Assembly: GCA_044226785.1 (NCBI GenBank)
Contig: JBGAGK010000024.1
Span: 8,855 to 72,854, forward strand
DNA from: TMP-86 sp039807285
GTDB lineage: Bacteria; Pseudomonadota; Gammaproteobacteria; Steroidobacterales; Steroidobacteraceae
Direction of reading: 5' to 3'
DNA: 64,000 nt
The position numbers were made by a program, and so were the translations under genes. Shown here in pieces: positions 1 to 7,157 of the stretch (the first letter of the stretch is position 1; each line of letters opens with the position of its first letter). The notes under the pieces are model-generated. The model saw only the letters and a list, made by a program, of their open reading frames with translations, did no database searches and had not been told where the DNA came from.

Positions 1-60
1 CCGCCGCGCATCGGCCTGCCCAAGCCGATCAAGACGCTGATGGAGAGACTGGAGGATTGA
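1..60 (+). CDS. mutY: C-terminal end of adenine DNA glycosylase MutY (partial)
   Basis: Only the last 19 codons and the TGA stop are in the window. The visible tail contains IGLPKPIKTLMERLED, which resembles the GLPxPVxxLL ending of MutY proteins, the glycosylases that remove adenine mispaired with 8-oxoguanine. The following gene is yggX and its ATG directly abuts this stop, which is the common gammaproteobacterial mutY-yggX arrangement. The call rests on this short tail plus synteny. Confidence 0.65.
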   Translation, partial: PPRIGLPKPIKTLMERLED

Positions 61-336
61 ATGGCACGCATGGTTCATTGTGTCCTGCTGAAGCGGGAAG
101 CCGAAGGTCTCGACTATCAGCCCTATCCCGGAGAGCTCGGCAAGCGCATCTACGAAAACGTTTCGAAGGAAGCCTGGCAGCAGTGGCTCGGACATCAGAC
201 CATGCTCATCAACGAAAACCGCCTGACGCCCATCGAACCCAAGGCCCGGGCCTTTCTGGTGGCGGAGATGGAGAAGTACTTCTTCGGCGCCGGATCCGCC
301 CGACCCGAGGGCTACAAGCCGAACTCAACCCCTTGA
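61..336 (+). CDS. yggX: Probable Fe(2+)-trafficking protein YggX
   Basis: A 91-residue protein matching the YggX family over its whole length, including YPGELGKRIYENVSKEAW near residues 22-39, the HQTMLINENRL segment and the C-terminal EGYKP. YggX is a small cytoplasmic protein linked to protection of Fe-S clusters and labile iron under oxidative stress. The ATG follows the upstream stop without a gap (TGAATG), so it is probably translated in an operon with mutY. Length is typical of the family (about 90 residues). Confidence 0.95.
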   Translation: MARMVHCVLLKREAEGLDYQPYPGELGKRIYENVSKEAWQQWLGHQTMLINENRLTPIEPKARAFLVAEMEKYFFGAGSARPEGYKPNSTP

Positions 337-351
337 TTTGACGGATGTTCG

Positions 352-380
352 TTGACGAGCGAGCAGCCGGCCTGTTTAAT
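352..380 (+). promoter_or_regulatory. Sigma70-type promoter of tRNA-Phe
   Basis: TTGACG at 352-357 and TTTAAT at 375-380 are separated by exactly 17 bases and lie just upstream of the tRNA at 400. The GC-rich stretch after the -10 (ACGCGCC) resembles the discriminator of stringently controlled stable-RNA promoters. The last point is inference from family knowledge. Confidence 0.7.
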
Positions 381-399
381 ACGCGCCTTCGCCCGATAC

Positions 400-475
<76 letters not shown>

Positions 476-486
476 CTAACTCGCTG

Positions 487-503
487 AAACGTCGGACGTT
501 TTC
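487..503 (+). terminator. Possible weak terminator after tRNA-Phe
   Basis: AAACGT (487-492), loop CGG, ACGTTT (496-501), then a short T run. The stem is only six base pairs and the T tract is short, so this is a weak call, but its place just after the tRNA fits. Confidence 0.35.
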
Positions 504-655
504 TCGTCGATGAGTTGCGTCAGCTTTGGTTGGTGCGCCGTGAATGTGCCGAGCTGCATGCGTTCAGCAATGGATTCAGCGCGTGAAGCCACCAATTCGT
601 GAAAGACATTGTGTTGAGCCCAAGCGATTTTCGAGGAGTCAGTCAGCTGATTCAC

Positions 656-1093
656 TCAAGCGTCCGGTACAGGAGGCCAGTTCGGGCGGTGGCTCACAGC
701 CCATTTCTGCAGCGCCCTACGAGCTGAGTCACCTCCCACCGGGATCTTCAGGTAGTCGCAGATCGCTCGCCACGTGTTCAGTGTCGGCACGGTGGGGCCG
801 CGCAGATCGCTGACCCCCAACGCCCACCTTTGTGGATTAGGGCTAGGAGCGCGACGGCGCTTCCCGTCCTCGTAGCCCTTATCGAAGTTCTCTCGGCCAG
901 GTTCGTCGAGTGCATCGAGCTCGGCGAGCAACTCGTCCGCTGTCATCTTTCGCGTCGTTCCATTCCCTGCGCGCGGTCGCTTCAACTCGGTAAGAAACCG
1001 CCGTAGCGTGTCCCCGAAGGACTCGAACGTCTGCGGCTTGGCCAGCTCGCAAACAAGACTCACCACGTCATCAGCGATCTCGAACGTTCTCAA
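656..1093 (-). CDS. Uncharacterised 145-residue protein, possible ribbon-helix-helix N-terminus
   Basis: The start chosen is TTG at 1093, because a strong AGGAGGG Shine-Dalgarno sequence sits 6-7 bases upstream. The N-terminus (MRTFEIADDVVSLVCELAKP followed by a TLRRFL element) recalls the short beta strand plus two helices of ribbon-helix-helix/SeqA-type N-terminal domains. The middle is charged (MTADELLAELDALDEPGRENFDKGYEDGKRRR). The C-terminus contains WRAICDYLKIPVGGDSARRA and ends RPNWPPVPDA. I do not recognise a named family. It lies alone between tRNA-Phe and a toxin-antitoxin pair and points towards the tRNA. The RHH idea is inference. Confidence 0.6.
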   Translation of the reverse strand: MRTFEIADDVVSLVCELAKPQTFESFGDTLRRFLTELKRPRAGNGTTRKMTADELLAELDALDEPGRENFDKGYEDGKRRRAPSPNPQRWALGVSDLRGPTVPTLNTWRAICDYLKIPVGGDSARRALQKWAVSHRPNWPPVPDA

Positions 1094-1223
1094 GTGCAGC
1101 CCTCCTGCCAGTCAGTGTCCCGGCCGGGCGCTGCTAAATGCAAGTAGTACTCGTCGTGTCAATAGGAGTAGTTCTACGTGTGATAAGTAGGCGGCAAACG
1201 GGGTCCAAGCCGCCTCACCGTGG

Positions 1224-1274
1224 TTGACGAGCGAGGGATGATTCCGTAAGATACGCATCTTGTGTGAGTTACGG
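1224..1274 (+). promoter_or_regulatory. Promoter and palindromic operator of the Phd/PemK-like operon
   Basis: TTGACG (1224-1229), 17-base spacer and TAAGAT (1247-1252) form a good sigma70 promoter nine codons' distance before the antitoxin ATG. Two nested inverted repeats cover the -10 region: AAGAT-ACGC-ATCTT (1248-1261) and CCGTAA (1244-1249) with TTACGG (1269-1274). Phd-type antitoxins normally repress their own operon, so these are the likely operator. Binding is inference. Confidence 0.6.
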
Positions 1275-1282
1275 GTATCGCT

Positions 1283-1564
1283 ATGACTGCCGTTACAGCC
1301 ACTGAATTCGCCAAGGCCTTTGGTCGATACAAAGAGGAGGCGCAGCGCGAACCGGTCGCGATCACCAGCTACGGCCGGGTGAGCGGGTACTTTGTGTCCG
1401 CGCGCGAGTACGAGGAATTACAGCGCCTTCGGGCTTTCGAGCGTCGCGTGCATCGGATCAAGGACCTGCCGGTAGATATCGCCGAGGCGATCCAGAATTC
1501 GAAGATGAATCCGGCCCACGACCACCTCAACGCGCTTCTGGACGATAAGACGAGGACGAGATAG
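1283..1564 (+). CDS. Type II antitoxin of the Phd/YefM family
   Basis: A 93-residue protein whose first 60 residues fit the Phd/YefM fold: TATEFAKAFGRYKEEAQREPVAITSYGRVSGYFVSAREYEELQRL. The N-terminal half binds DNA and dimerises; the C-terminal tail, here charged and probably flexible, neutralises the toxin. The gene is followed 20 bases later by a PemK/MazF-like toxin candidate. A promoter and palindrome lie directly upstream, consistent with autorepression. Pairing a Phd antitoxin with a PemK-like toxin is known as mix-and-match among type II systems. Confidence 0.85.
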   Translation: MTAVTATEFAKAFGRYKEEAQREPVAITSYGRVSGYFVSAREYEELQRLRAFERRVHRIKDLPVDIAEAIQNSKMNPAHDHLNALLDDKTRTR

Positions 1565-1584
1565 AGCGATAGGAGGCTGCGCAT

Positions 1585-2085
1585 ATGGCCGGATTTCCGG
1601 AACCGGAGGTCGGCCTCGTCATTTCCTACTCCTATCTCTGGAAGGAAGAAGCGGGTCGAGGTCAAGTCGAAGGGCGAAAGGATCGGCCCTGCGCCATCGT
1701 GCTGGCCGTTGACCAACCTGGCCCGGAGCCCGCTGGACACAAGCAGGTTGCCGTCGTTCCGATTACTCATTCACCGCCTCGCGATCCCAACGCCGCTGTT
1801 GAAATCCCACCTCGGGTGAAGGAGCACTTAGGCCTGGATACCGAGCGCTCATGGGTGATCCTCGATGAGGCGAATGTGTTCACATGGCCGGGGTTCGACC
1901 TTCGTCCGATCAAAAGAGGTGAAACTCGCGTCGATTATGGGCTGCTGCCACCGCGGTTCTTTGATCAACTGATCGCAAAGTTCAGCGAGCTCCGAGCACA
2001 CGGTGAAGTCGCGGCGGCTTCGCGTGACGAGCCGGCGCGCGCCTCGACGGGAACGCCGCATAGCGGGCCTACCTCGGGGACGTAA
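1585..2085 (+). CDS. PemK/MazF-like toxin (plasmid-maintenance-toxin family)
   Basis: A 166-residue protein. Residues 9-125 resemble the PemK-like family found beside Phd antitoxins: GLVISYSYLWKEEAGRGQVEGRKDRPCAIVLAV, then VAVVPITHSPP, a basic PPRVKEHLGLDTERSWVILDEANVFTWPGFDLRPI segment and a YGLLPP motif. Members of this superfamily are endoribonucleases. A clear AGGAGG lies 8-9 bases before the ATG, and the gene is 20 bases behind its presumed antitoxin. The last 30 residues (from about AAASRDEPAR) are low-complexity and may be an extension beyond the fold. Toxicity is inferred from family only. Confidence 0.75.
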   Translation: MAGFPEPEVGLVISYSYLWKEEAGRGQVEGRKDRPCAIVLAVDQPGPEPAGHKQVAVVPITHSPPRDPNAAVEIPPRVKEHLGLDTERSWVILDEANVFTWPGFDLRPIKRGETRVDYGLLPPRFFDQLIAKFSELRAHGEVAAASRDEPARASTGTPHSGPTSGT

Positions 2086-2325
2086 GTCGAAGCAGTCCCT
2101 TACGGAGACTAAGGTACTGAATCCCGATGAGCGCAATGAACTCAGGAAATCAGCCGGTCCCCAAGCGGAAAATCCTGCACCCGCGGCTCGGTCGAGTTGG
2201 TGGCCAGCGCCAACGGCACAACCTTCCGGGTGCTGGCTGAGCGCATCAGCCGCGAGCGGGTGTTTGGCAAGCTGCGCCACATTGGATGTGAATGGCTGTC
2301 AATTTGGGATTGAGAGCCGCCCTTT
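2086..2325. other. Gap between pemK-like and hipB; no gene recognised
   Basis: About 240 bases in which short open frames exist on both strands, but none has a good ribosome site or a recognisable product. The right end merges into the hipBA operator region. I see no transposon end or RNA gene here. Confidence 0.4.
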
Positions 2326-2393
2326 ATTTCCCGATCAGGAAATATTTATTGCACAAGTCCGGTTGTGGCTGATAATTTCCCGAACGGGAAATT
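2326..2393 (+). promoter_or_regulatory. hipBA promoter with two matching HipB operators
   Basis: Two inverted repeats have identical arms and spacing: ATTTCC-N6-GGAAAT at 2326-2343 (spacer CGATCA) and at 2375-2392 (spacer CGAACG), centres 49 bases apart. TTGCAC (2349-2354), 16 bases and GATAAT (2371-2376) form a promoter between them, so the second palindrome overlaps the -10 box. This is the geometry expected for HipB autorepression with a possible DNA loop or bend. The DNA elements are seen directly; binding is inference from HipB biology. Confidence 0.75.
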
Positions 2394-2402
2394 GAGCAAG
2401 CC

Positions 2403-2663
2403 ATGACATCCATTCGATCACCTCAACAACTAGGGCGTGCACTCCGTGCCGCTCGCAAGCAACTCGGGCTGACACAGCCTCAGTTGGCGCTGGCGGCAGG
2501 GGTGGGGGTTCGCTTCATTGTCGACCTTGAAGCAGGCAAACCCACCTTAAGACTGGAAAACGTACTGCGGGTCATTGATGCCCTGGGTGGAGATGTCCAG
2601 TTGAGCGGGTTGCCATCATCCGTGGCCAACGATCAACGCGAGGGTGACAACCATGGCGCATGA
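2403..2663 (+). CDS. hipB: HipB-type antitoxin, XRE-family helix-turn-helix
   Basis: 86 residues. Residues 7-65 form an XRE/HipB helix-turn-helix: LGRALRAARKQLGLTQPQLALAAGVGVRFIVDLEAGKPTLRLENVLRVIDALGGDV. HipB binds operator palindromes and sequesters the HipA kinase. The reading frame overlaps hipA by 11 bases, so the two are translationally coupled. The two palindromes immediately upstream are its likely targets. Confidence 0.9.
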   Translation: MTSIRSPQQLGRALRAARKQLGLTQPQLALAAGVGVRFIVDLEAGKPTLRLENVLRVIDALGGDVQLSGLPSSVANDQREGDNHGA

Positions 2664-3930
2664 GCTGGAAGTCTGGCTTTTCGATGAACGTGTCGGCACG
2701 TTGGCGCTGGTCGATGGGCGGCTGAACTTTTGCTACGCACCCGATTGGCTGTCACACAAAGACGCCGTTACCTTGTCCGCCTCGCTGCCCCTGCAAGCGG
2801 AGCCGTTCGACGATCGCAAAACGCGCCCCTTTTTTGCGGGCCTGCTGCCCGAAGGGCAGATGCGCCACCTGATTGCGCAGCAGTTCCACGTGTCTGGTCA
2901 GAATGACTTTGCACTGCTGGACCACATCGGAGGCGAATGTGCCGGGGCCGTCACCTTCCTGGAGCCCGGACAGGCTTTGCCTGTGCCAACCCGCAACGAT
3001 GACGTTCAATGGCTAAGCGACCAAGAGGTCGTTGCCATCCTGGATGAATTGCCGCGCCGCCCCATGCTGGCGGGCAAAGCGGGTTTGCGACTTTCTTTGG
3101 CGGGAGCCCAGGACAAACTGCCGGTCGTGTTTGATGGTACCCGCATTGGGCTACCCTTTAATGGCACGCCCAGCTCCCACATCCTGAAACCCGACATCCA
3201 CGCCGTTGAAGACAGTGTGATCAACGAAGGGTTTTGCATGGCCCTGGCTGAGGCCATGCAACTCGAGCCAGCGAAATCGAAAGTTCACTTTGTGCTGGAT
3301 CGCTCGTTTCTGCTGGTTGAGCGCTATGACCGACTGATTGACGCCCAGGGGCACCGGCAACGGCTTCATCAAGAGGACTTCTGCCAGGCACTTGGCGTGG
3401 TGCCCGAAATGAAGTACCAGAATGAAGGGGGTCCGGATCTGGCGCAGTGTTTTGATCTGGTGCGCAGTGCGACGCGCCCCAGTGCGCCGCAAGTCCTGCG
3501 ACTGCTCGACTACGTGATCTTCAATGCGCTGATCGGTAATCATGATGTGCACGCCAAGAATTTCTCGCTGCTGTACTCAGGCAAGGCTCCCGTTCTGGCA
3601 CCGTTCTACGACACGCTGTCGACGGCGGTGTATCCAACACTGACACCAAAGATGGCAATGAAAATCGGCAGCAAGTACAAGTTCAGCGAAGTACAGGCGC
3701 GGCATTGGGAGCAGTTTGCCGAAGGCGTCGGCTTTACCAAGGCGCAGGCCAAACGGCGCATTCTGGAATTGTCAAAGTTACTGCCAGCGACGGCGCGCAA
3801 GCTCCAGTCTGACCCCGGACACAGTTTTGCTGGTAATGCCGTGGCTGAGCAAATCAATACCTTGATTGAACAACGCTGCGCCCTGACGATTCAGCGACTC
3901 ACAGACCCAGCCGCCGAACCCTCGGCCTGA
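2653..3930 (+). CDS. hipA: HipA serine/threonine kinase toxin
   Basis: 425 residues, full length for HipA (about 440 in E. coli). The N-terminal HipA_1 region covers roughly 5-100. The kinase core follows, with the glycine/serine-rich SLAGAQDK (148-155), SSHILKP (174-180), the catalytic loop NHDVHAKNF (296-304, Asp298 and Asn303) and the metal-binding FYD (Asp320). All key motifs are intact. HipA phosphorylates glutamyl-tRNA synthetase in E. coli and causes growth arrest. ATG 2653 is preferred over GTG 2644 because a GAGGG site lies 8 bases before it. Autoregulated with hipB; possibly acquired together with the neighbouring toxin-antitoxin genes. Confidence 0.93.
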   Translation: MAHELEVWLFDERVGTLALVDGRLNFCYAPDWLSHKDAVTLSASLPLQAEPFDDRKTRPFFAGLLPEGQMRHLIAQQFHVSGQNDFALLDHIGGECAGAVTFLEPGQALPVPTRNDDVQWLSDQEVVAILDELPRRPMLAGKAGLRLSLAGAQDKLPVVFDGTRIGLPFNGTPSSHILKPDIHAVEDSVINEGFCMALAEAMQLEPAKSKVHFVLDRSFLLVERYDRLIDAQGHRQRLHQEDFCQALGVVPEMKYQNEGGPDLAQCFDLVRSATRPSAPQVLRLLDYVIFNALIGNHDVHAKNFSLLYSGKAPVLAPFYDTLSTAVYPTLTPKMAMKIGSKYKFSEVQARHWEQFAEGVGFTKAQAKRRILELSKLLPATARKLQSDPGHSFAGNAVAEQINTLIEQRCALTIQRLTDPAAEPSA

Positions 3931-3940
3931 ACTTCCATGC

Positions 3941-3968
3941 GGACGCGGGTTCGATTCCGCGGACTGGA
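3941..3968 (+). other. Isolated tmRNA/tRNA-like T-arm scrap
   Basis: GGACGCGGGTTCGATTCC reads like the T arm of tmRNA (ssrA) or a tRNA, but one C of the expected stem is missing and no acceptor stem or CCA follows. It lies 10 bases after hipA. The 3' ends of ssrA and tRNA genes are common attachment sites, so this may be a leftover island end. It could also be chance. Confidence 0.3.
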
Positions 3969-4082
3969 ATTGAACTGACATCCAACCGCAGACGGGTTTG
4001 ATGCCCGTTCCCGGCGAGCAGCATGGCTGGAAAACCTGCTTGCAGGTCTACAATCCGGCAGGCTTTTCGATGGAGTTCGAAA

Positions 4083-4425
4083 TGGTTCGCTGCGACCCGC
4101 AGCTCTTCGATTGCGTACTTTCAAAAGTCGTTTGGTGTGGGGTGCTGCCCCACGAATTGCAACAGTGGTTCGAGGAGGTTGCTGATGAGGCATTGCATCT
4201 CAGCGTGCTCACACTTTGCGAATTGAGGCGAGGTATCGAAAAGCTTCCGGCAGGAAAGCGGAAAGAGAAGCTTCGTTACTGGCTCGAGCACGAGGTGCCG
4301 GCCTGGTTTGGAGAGCGGCTGCTGCCGGTCGATACCTTCGTGGCGGATACCTGGGGGCGCCTGCAGGCGGTCGCGGAACGGACGCTTCCGGCGACAGTCT
4401 CCTCACGGCGCCCTACGGCGCCGGT
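4083..4425 (+). pseudogene. Decayed vapC-type PIN-domain toxin
   Basis: The frame from ATG 4083 contains an unmistakable VapC core: WFEEVADEALHLSVLTLCELRRG, IEKLPAGKRKEKLRYWLEHEVPAWFGERLLPVDTFVADTWGRLQA. Two defects are visible. The N-terminal active-site stretch is broken, reading LFDCVLSKVV where LLDTNVLSEVV would be expected. After RTLPA the frame shifts: the next PIN motif, DSLL, is only readable in another frame (near 4398-4410). The last PIN-domain half is gone and the remnant runs into the 3' end of the convergent DUF6632 gene. No VapB partner is left. Non-functional as read. Confidence 0.75.
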
Positions 4426-4799
4426 TCGTATTTCCGCATCAACACAGTCAAGGCTGCCGCGATCACGAGCAATGCCGGAACGTCGCCCAGGAGGTGACCG
4501 CGGTGTTCTGGATAGACAGCGGACTGCATGGCCATGATGGCGGCGTGCACGATGCTGGACCATACGGCAAACCAGATCAGGTTGCGATTGGCAGACGGAT
4601 TGCGTGCCGCCAGTATCAGAAAGACTCCGAGCGTCGCATAGACACCCAGGATCATTTGCAGGTACATGGATTGCCCGCTGTGATGCCAGGCCCAGCCCGC
4701 GGGCCAGAAAACCGTCAGCGGGTACAATCCAAAAATCAATAGTGCGCCTATGACAATGAGGCCGATTTGCAGGGGCTTTTTCGTGTCCGCCATGTTCAT
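4413..4799 (-). CDS. DUF6632-type small integral membrane protein
   Basis: 128 residues with four probable membrane helices: around 12-32, 45-65, 75-95 and 105-122. It matches the DUF6632 pattern: FGLYPLTVFWPAGWAWH, GQSMYLQMILGVYATLGVFLILAARNPSANRNLIWFAVWSSIVHAAIMAMQ, then HLLGDVPALL. Function is unknown; members sit in the inner membrane. GGAGGG lies upstream of ATG 4799, so that start is preferred over the internal ATG two codons on. It lies on the same strand and downstream of the TetR gene, but the 184-base gap suggests its own promoter. Confidence 0.75.
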   Translation of the reverse strand: MNMADTKKPLQIGLIVIGALLIFGLYPLTVFWPAGWAWHHSGQSMYLQMILGVYATLGVFLILAARNPSANRNLIWFAVWSSIVHAAIMAMQSAVYPEHRGHLLGDVPALLVIAAALTVLMRKYEPAP

Positions 4800-4982
4800 G
4801 AAGATCCCTCCGGGAGCGTTGCATCAGATGACCGTGCCGCGAGCCCTCATAAGCATGATAAATCGGGGGTCGCCGGCTGGAGGGAATTATTCGCGCCGGG
4901 CGTTGTTGAAGATTGATCGGGCGTCGCCTGATTTTGCTCGTGAGTCCGGATTCTCGTCACGGAGAAGCGCCGGCCCGCCTCG

Positions 4983-5675
4983 TTAGCGCTGCTTCGCCTT
5001 CGGCTCCCGCTCTTGTTTTCCGGGCTTGTGTAAAGATCGGGATGGCTTGGGAAAAAGAAGCGGAATACATCGGCGAAGATCTTTGAGCACTGCGCCGACC
5101 TTCATGGCTGGATTCAACGCGACCGCCAGATAATGGTGATAAAACACTGCGAATACCACGGTGGTGAGGGCTTGCAGGTCCAAGCCCGGGTCCAGTCGGC
5201 CGATGCGACGATAGTGTCCAAGCAATTCGCGGATGATTTCCTGCAACTCTCGATCCGACGTGGTCACGACCTCGTCTGTCTCGGGATTTCCCGTCGGGAT
5301 CAGCAGCCAGATCCGCGTCTGCCCGCGGATCTGTGTGCTTGGCATGCGGTGCATCTCGAAGATGGCGGTACAAATCGCATAGACAGTTGCTGCCGGATCC
5401 TCATCGGGTGCTGCGGCAATTTCACGGGCGCGAACCAGGGTTTTCTCGATGTCGCGTCTGGATAGTGAGGCGAGTACCCCTTCCTTGCTGTGGAAGTAGC
5501 GAAACAGGGTGGCAACTCCCACACCCGCCTGTTCGGCAATCGCCGACAGGGTGGTGGCGCGGAATCCCTTGGCAATGAACAGTTCGCTCGCCACATCGAG
5601 CACGATGTCGCGCTGCTGCTGCTTCAGGCGGTCACGAAGCGAAATCGGCTTCTTGTTTGACGTTGTCGCGGCCAT
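4983..5675 (-). CDS. TetR-family transcriptional regulator
   Basis: 230 residues from ATG 5675 (MAATTSNKKP). The open frame extends further upstream but those codons are arginine/proline-rich and not family-like. The N-terminal helix-turn-helix is clear: RDIVLDVASELFIAKGFRATTLSAIAEQAGVGVATLFRYFHSKEGVL (about 22-68). The ligand domain is all-helical and not classifiable. It is the second gene behind the PLP decarboxylase on the same strand (95-base gap), facing the TonB-hyuAB-MFS operon. It is therefore the natural candidate for control of the divergent promoter at about 7031-7085. The link is inference. Confidence 0.88.
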   Translation of the reverse strand: MAATTSNKKPISLRDRLKQQQRDIVLDVASELFIAKGFRATTLSAIAEQAGVGVATLFRYFHSKEGVLASLSRRDIEKTLVRAREIAAAPDEDPAATVYAICTAIFEMHRMPSTQIRGQTRIWLLIPTGNPETDEVVTTSDRELQEIIRELLGHYRRIGRLDPGLDLQALTTVVFAVFYHHYLAVALNPAMKVGAVLKDLRRCIPLLFPKPSRSLHKPGKQEREPKAKQR

Positions 5676-5770
5676 GAGCTGTCGGTCAGGAACAGTCTCA
5701 ATGATAGCCCGTATCGGTGGCTGCCGGTACGGCTGATTGGCCCGTTGTGATTGGGCGGCCGCAGGGTCAG

Positions 5771-7006
5771 TCAATAGTGAAGCTCGGCGCGTTCCACCTT
5801 CCCCGGTCCCCGTGCCTTGGCGACGGCGACTCGCAGATCGCCCAGGAAAGCTTCGATCACGCGGGCATCGGTCGCCGCATCGACGGGGAGGTTGATCAGT
5901 GGCGGTTGGGCTGCTGCCACGAGTATCCATCCGATCTTGCGCAGTTCCCCCAGCACGACCTGCATGTCGAGTGTCGAAGAGCCGAACGCGATGGGGAGCA
6001 GATCACTGTCCATGGGTTCGAGCCCCGGGATCGCGCGGATGCCCGCCACGAGCTTGTCCCTGGCATCCAGTACCTGACGCGCGAGCCTCAGATATCCATC
6101 GTGTCCCAGGTATTGCATCACGGCCCAGGCGGCGAACACCGGGCCGGCGGTCCGGCTGCCGGCAAATCCCTGCATCTTGTACGGCCCGCCCGGCCAGTCA
6201 TCCGGATGCACGTGATGGAACCGCATCAGCGACTCCGACCGCCACAGGACCGTGGATGCCGGTTTGGGACAATAACCATACTTGTGCAGGTCCGCAGAAA
6301 TGGACTGCACCGCTGGAACCTGGAAATCCCAGACCGGCAACCGGGTTCCCAGCAAGGCCGCAAAGGGTGCCAGGTATCCGCCGACGCAGGCGTCCACGTG
6401 CATCCAGAGGTCCTTCTCGGTGGCAAGTTCTCCGATTGCCTCGATGGGATCGTATAGCCCGTACGGCCAACAGGGGGCAGAACCGACGACACCAATGGTG
6501 TCGGACGTGATTGCCTTGCGCATCGCCGCCACATCGCCGCGCAAGTCAGCACCCAGGGGAGTGCGTATGAGCTCGAGACCAAAATAGTGGCAGCCTTTCG
6601 AGAATGCCGGATGTGCGGAGTACGGAACAACGACCTGGGGTCTTCGCACCTTGGGGAATTTCTCGCGCCCCCATTCCCGCATGGCGTGCAACGCCGAGTA
6701 GATGCTTTCGGACCCTCCGCTCGTGAACGTCCCGGACGCATCGCTAGGCGCATGGAACAGGCCGATGCACATGGAAACAACGGCCTCTTCCGTTTCGCGC
6801 AGTTTGTCGTTGCGCAGGGAAAACAAGCCATTGTCAGACAAGAATGTGTTGTAAGCCTGGCGGGCGACAGCCTGTACATCTTCAGGGCCACGGAAGGCCC
6901 GGCTCCAATGAGCGTGCAACCCGTCCAGTTTGAATGCCTCCAGTTCCCGCTGGATGTCCTCCGGAGTCCGGCCGGTCTGTGGCAGTCGTATGGGTGATTT
7001 CTGCAT
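5771..7006 (-). CDS. PLP-dependent group II decarboxylase / sphingosine-phosphate-lyase-like enzyme
   Basis: 411 residues from ATG 7006 (MQKSPIRLPQ), preceded by AAGAG. Pyridoxal-phosphate fold-type I signatures are present in order: TSGGSES (95-101), a cofactor-stacking AHP region (131-133), HVDACVGG with Asp205, and SADLHKYGYCPK with the Schiff-base Lys242. The HKYGY and DACVGGYLAPF patterns resemble sphingosine-1-phosphate lyase and aromatic or glutamate decarboxylases more than aminotransferases. The substrate cannot be read from sequence. It diverges from a TonB receptor-hydantoinase operon and precedes a TetR gene, so it probably belongs to the same pathway. Confidence 0.85.
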   Translation of the reverse strand: MQKSPIRLPQTGRTPEDIQRELEAFKLDGLHAHWSRAFRGPEDVQAVARQAYNTFLSDNGLFSLRNDKLRETEEAVVSMCIGLFHAPSDASGTFTSGGSESIYSALHAMREWGREKFPKVRRPQVVVPYSAHPAFSKGCHYFGLELIRTPLGADLRGDVAAMRKAITSDTIGVVGSAPCWPYGLYDPIEAIGELATEKDLWMHVDACVGGYLAPFAALLGTRLPVWDFQVPAVQSISADLHKYGYCPKPASTVLWRSESLMRFHHVHPDDWPGGPYKMQGFAGSRTAGPVFAAWAVMQYLGHDGYLRLARQVLDARDKLVAGIRAIPGLEPMDSDLLPIAFGSSTLDMQVVLGELRKIGWILVAAAQPPLINLPVDAATDARVIEAFLGDLRVAVAKARGPGKVERAELHY

Positions 7007-7009
7007 CTC

Positions 7010-7085
7010 TTGCCCCTGTTCGGATTGTAATGATATAATTGTATCAGTATCTATCATTTTGATCCATGAATCCATTATAGATTCA
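7010..7085 (+). promoter_or_regulatory. Divergent promoter region with two inverted repeats
   Basis: An AT-rich island in high-GC DNA between the decarboxylase and TonB-receptor genes. A perfect -10 hexamer TATAAT lies at 7034-7039, with TTGCCC 18 bases upstream. Two inverted repeats are visible: TGATA-N6-TATCA at 7031-7046, covering the -10 box, and TGAATC-N7-GATTCA at 7067-7085. They are plausible operators for the nearby TetR regulator. The repeats are seen directly; the assignment is inference. Confidence 0.55.
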
Positions 7086-7157
7086 CAATCTTCCGGCGAC
7101 ACCCGGCAGCGGCATCGGGGTGGGGTTGCCAGGAGATCAACACGGGGGAAAGATCCA

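Noticed and set aside
544..813. Plus-strand open frame opposite the unknown 145-residue gene
   Set aside because: No ribosome site or domain; the minus-strand gene has a strong AGGAGGG.
5717..6457. Plus-strand open frame opposite the PLP enzyme
   Set aside because: Shadow frame; the minus strand holds the intact decarboxylase motifs including the PLP lysine.
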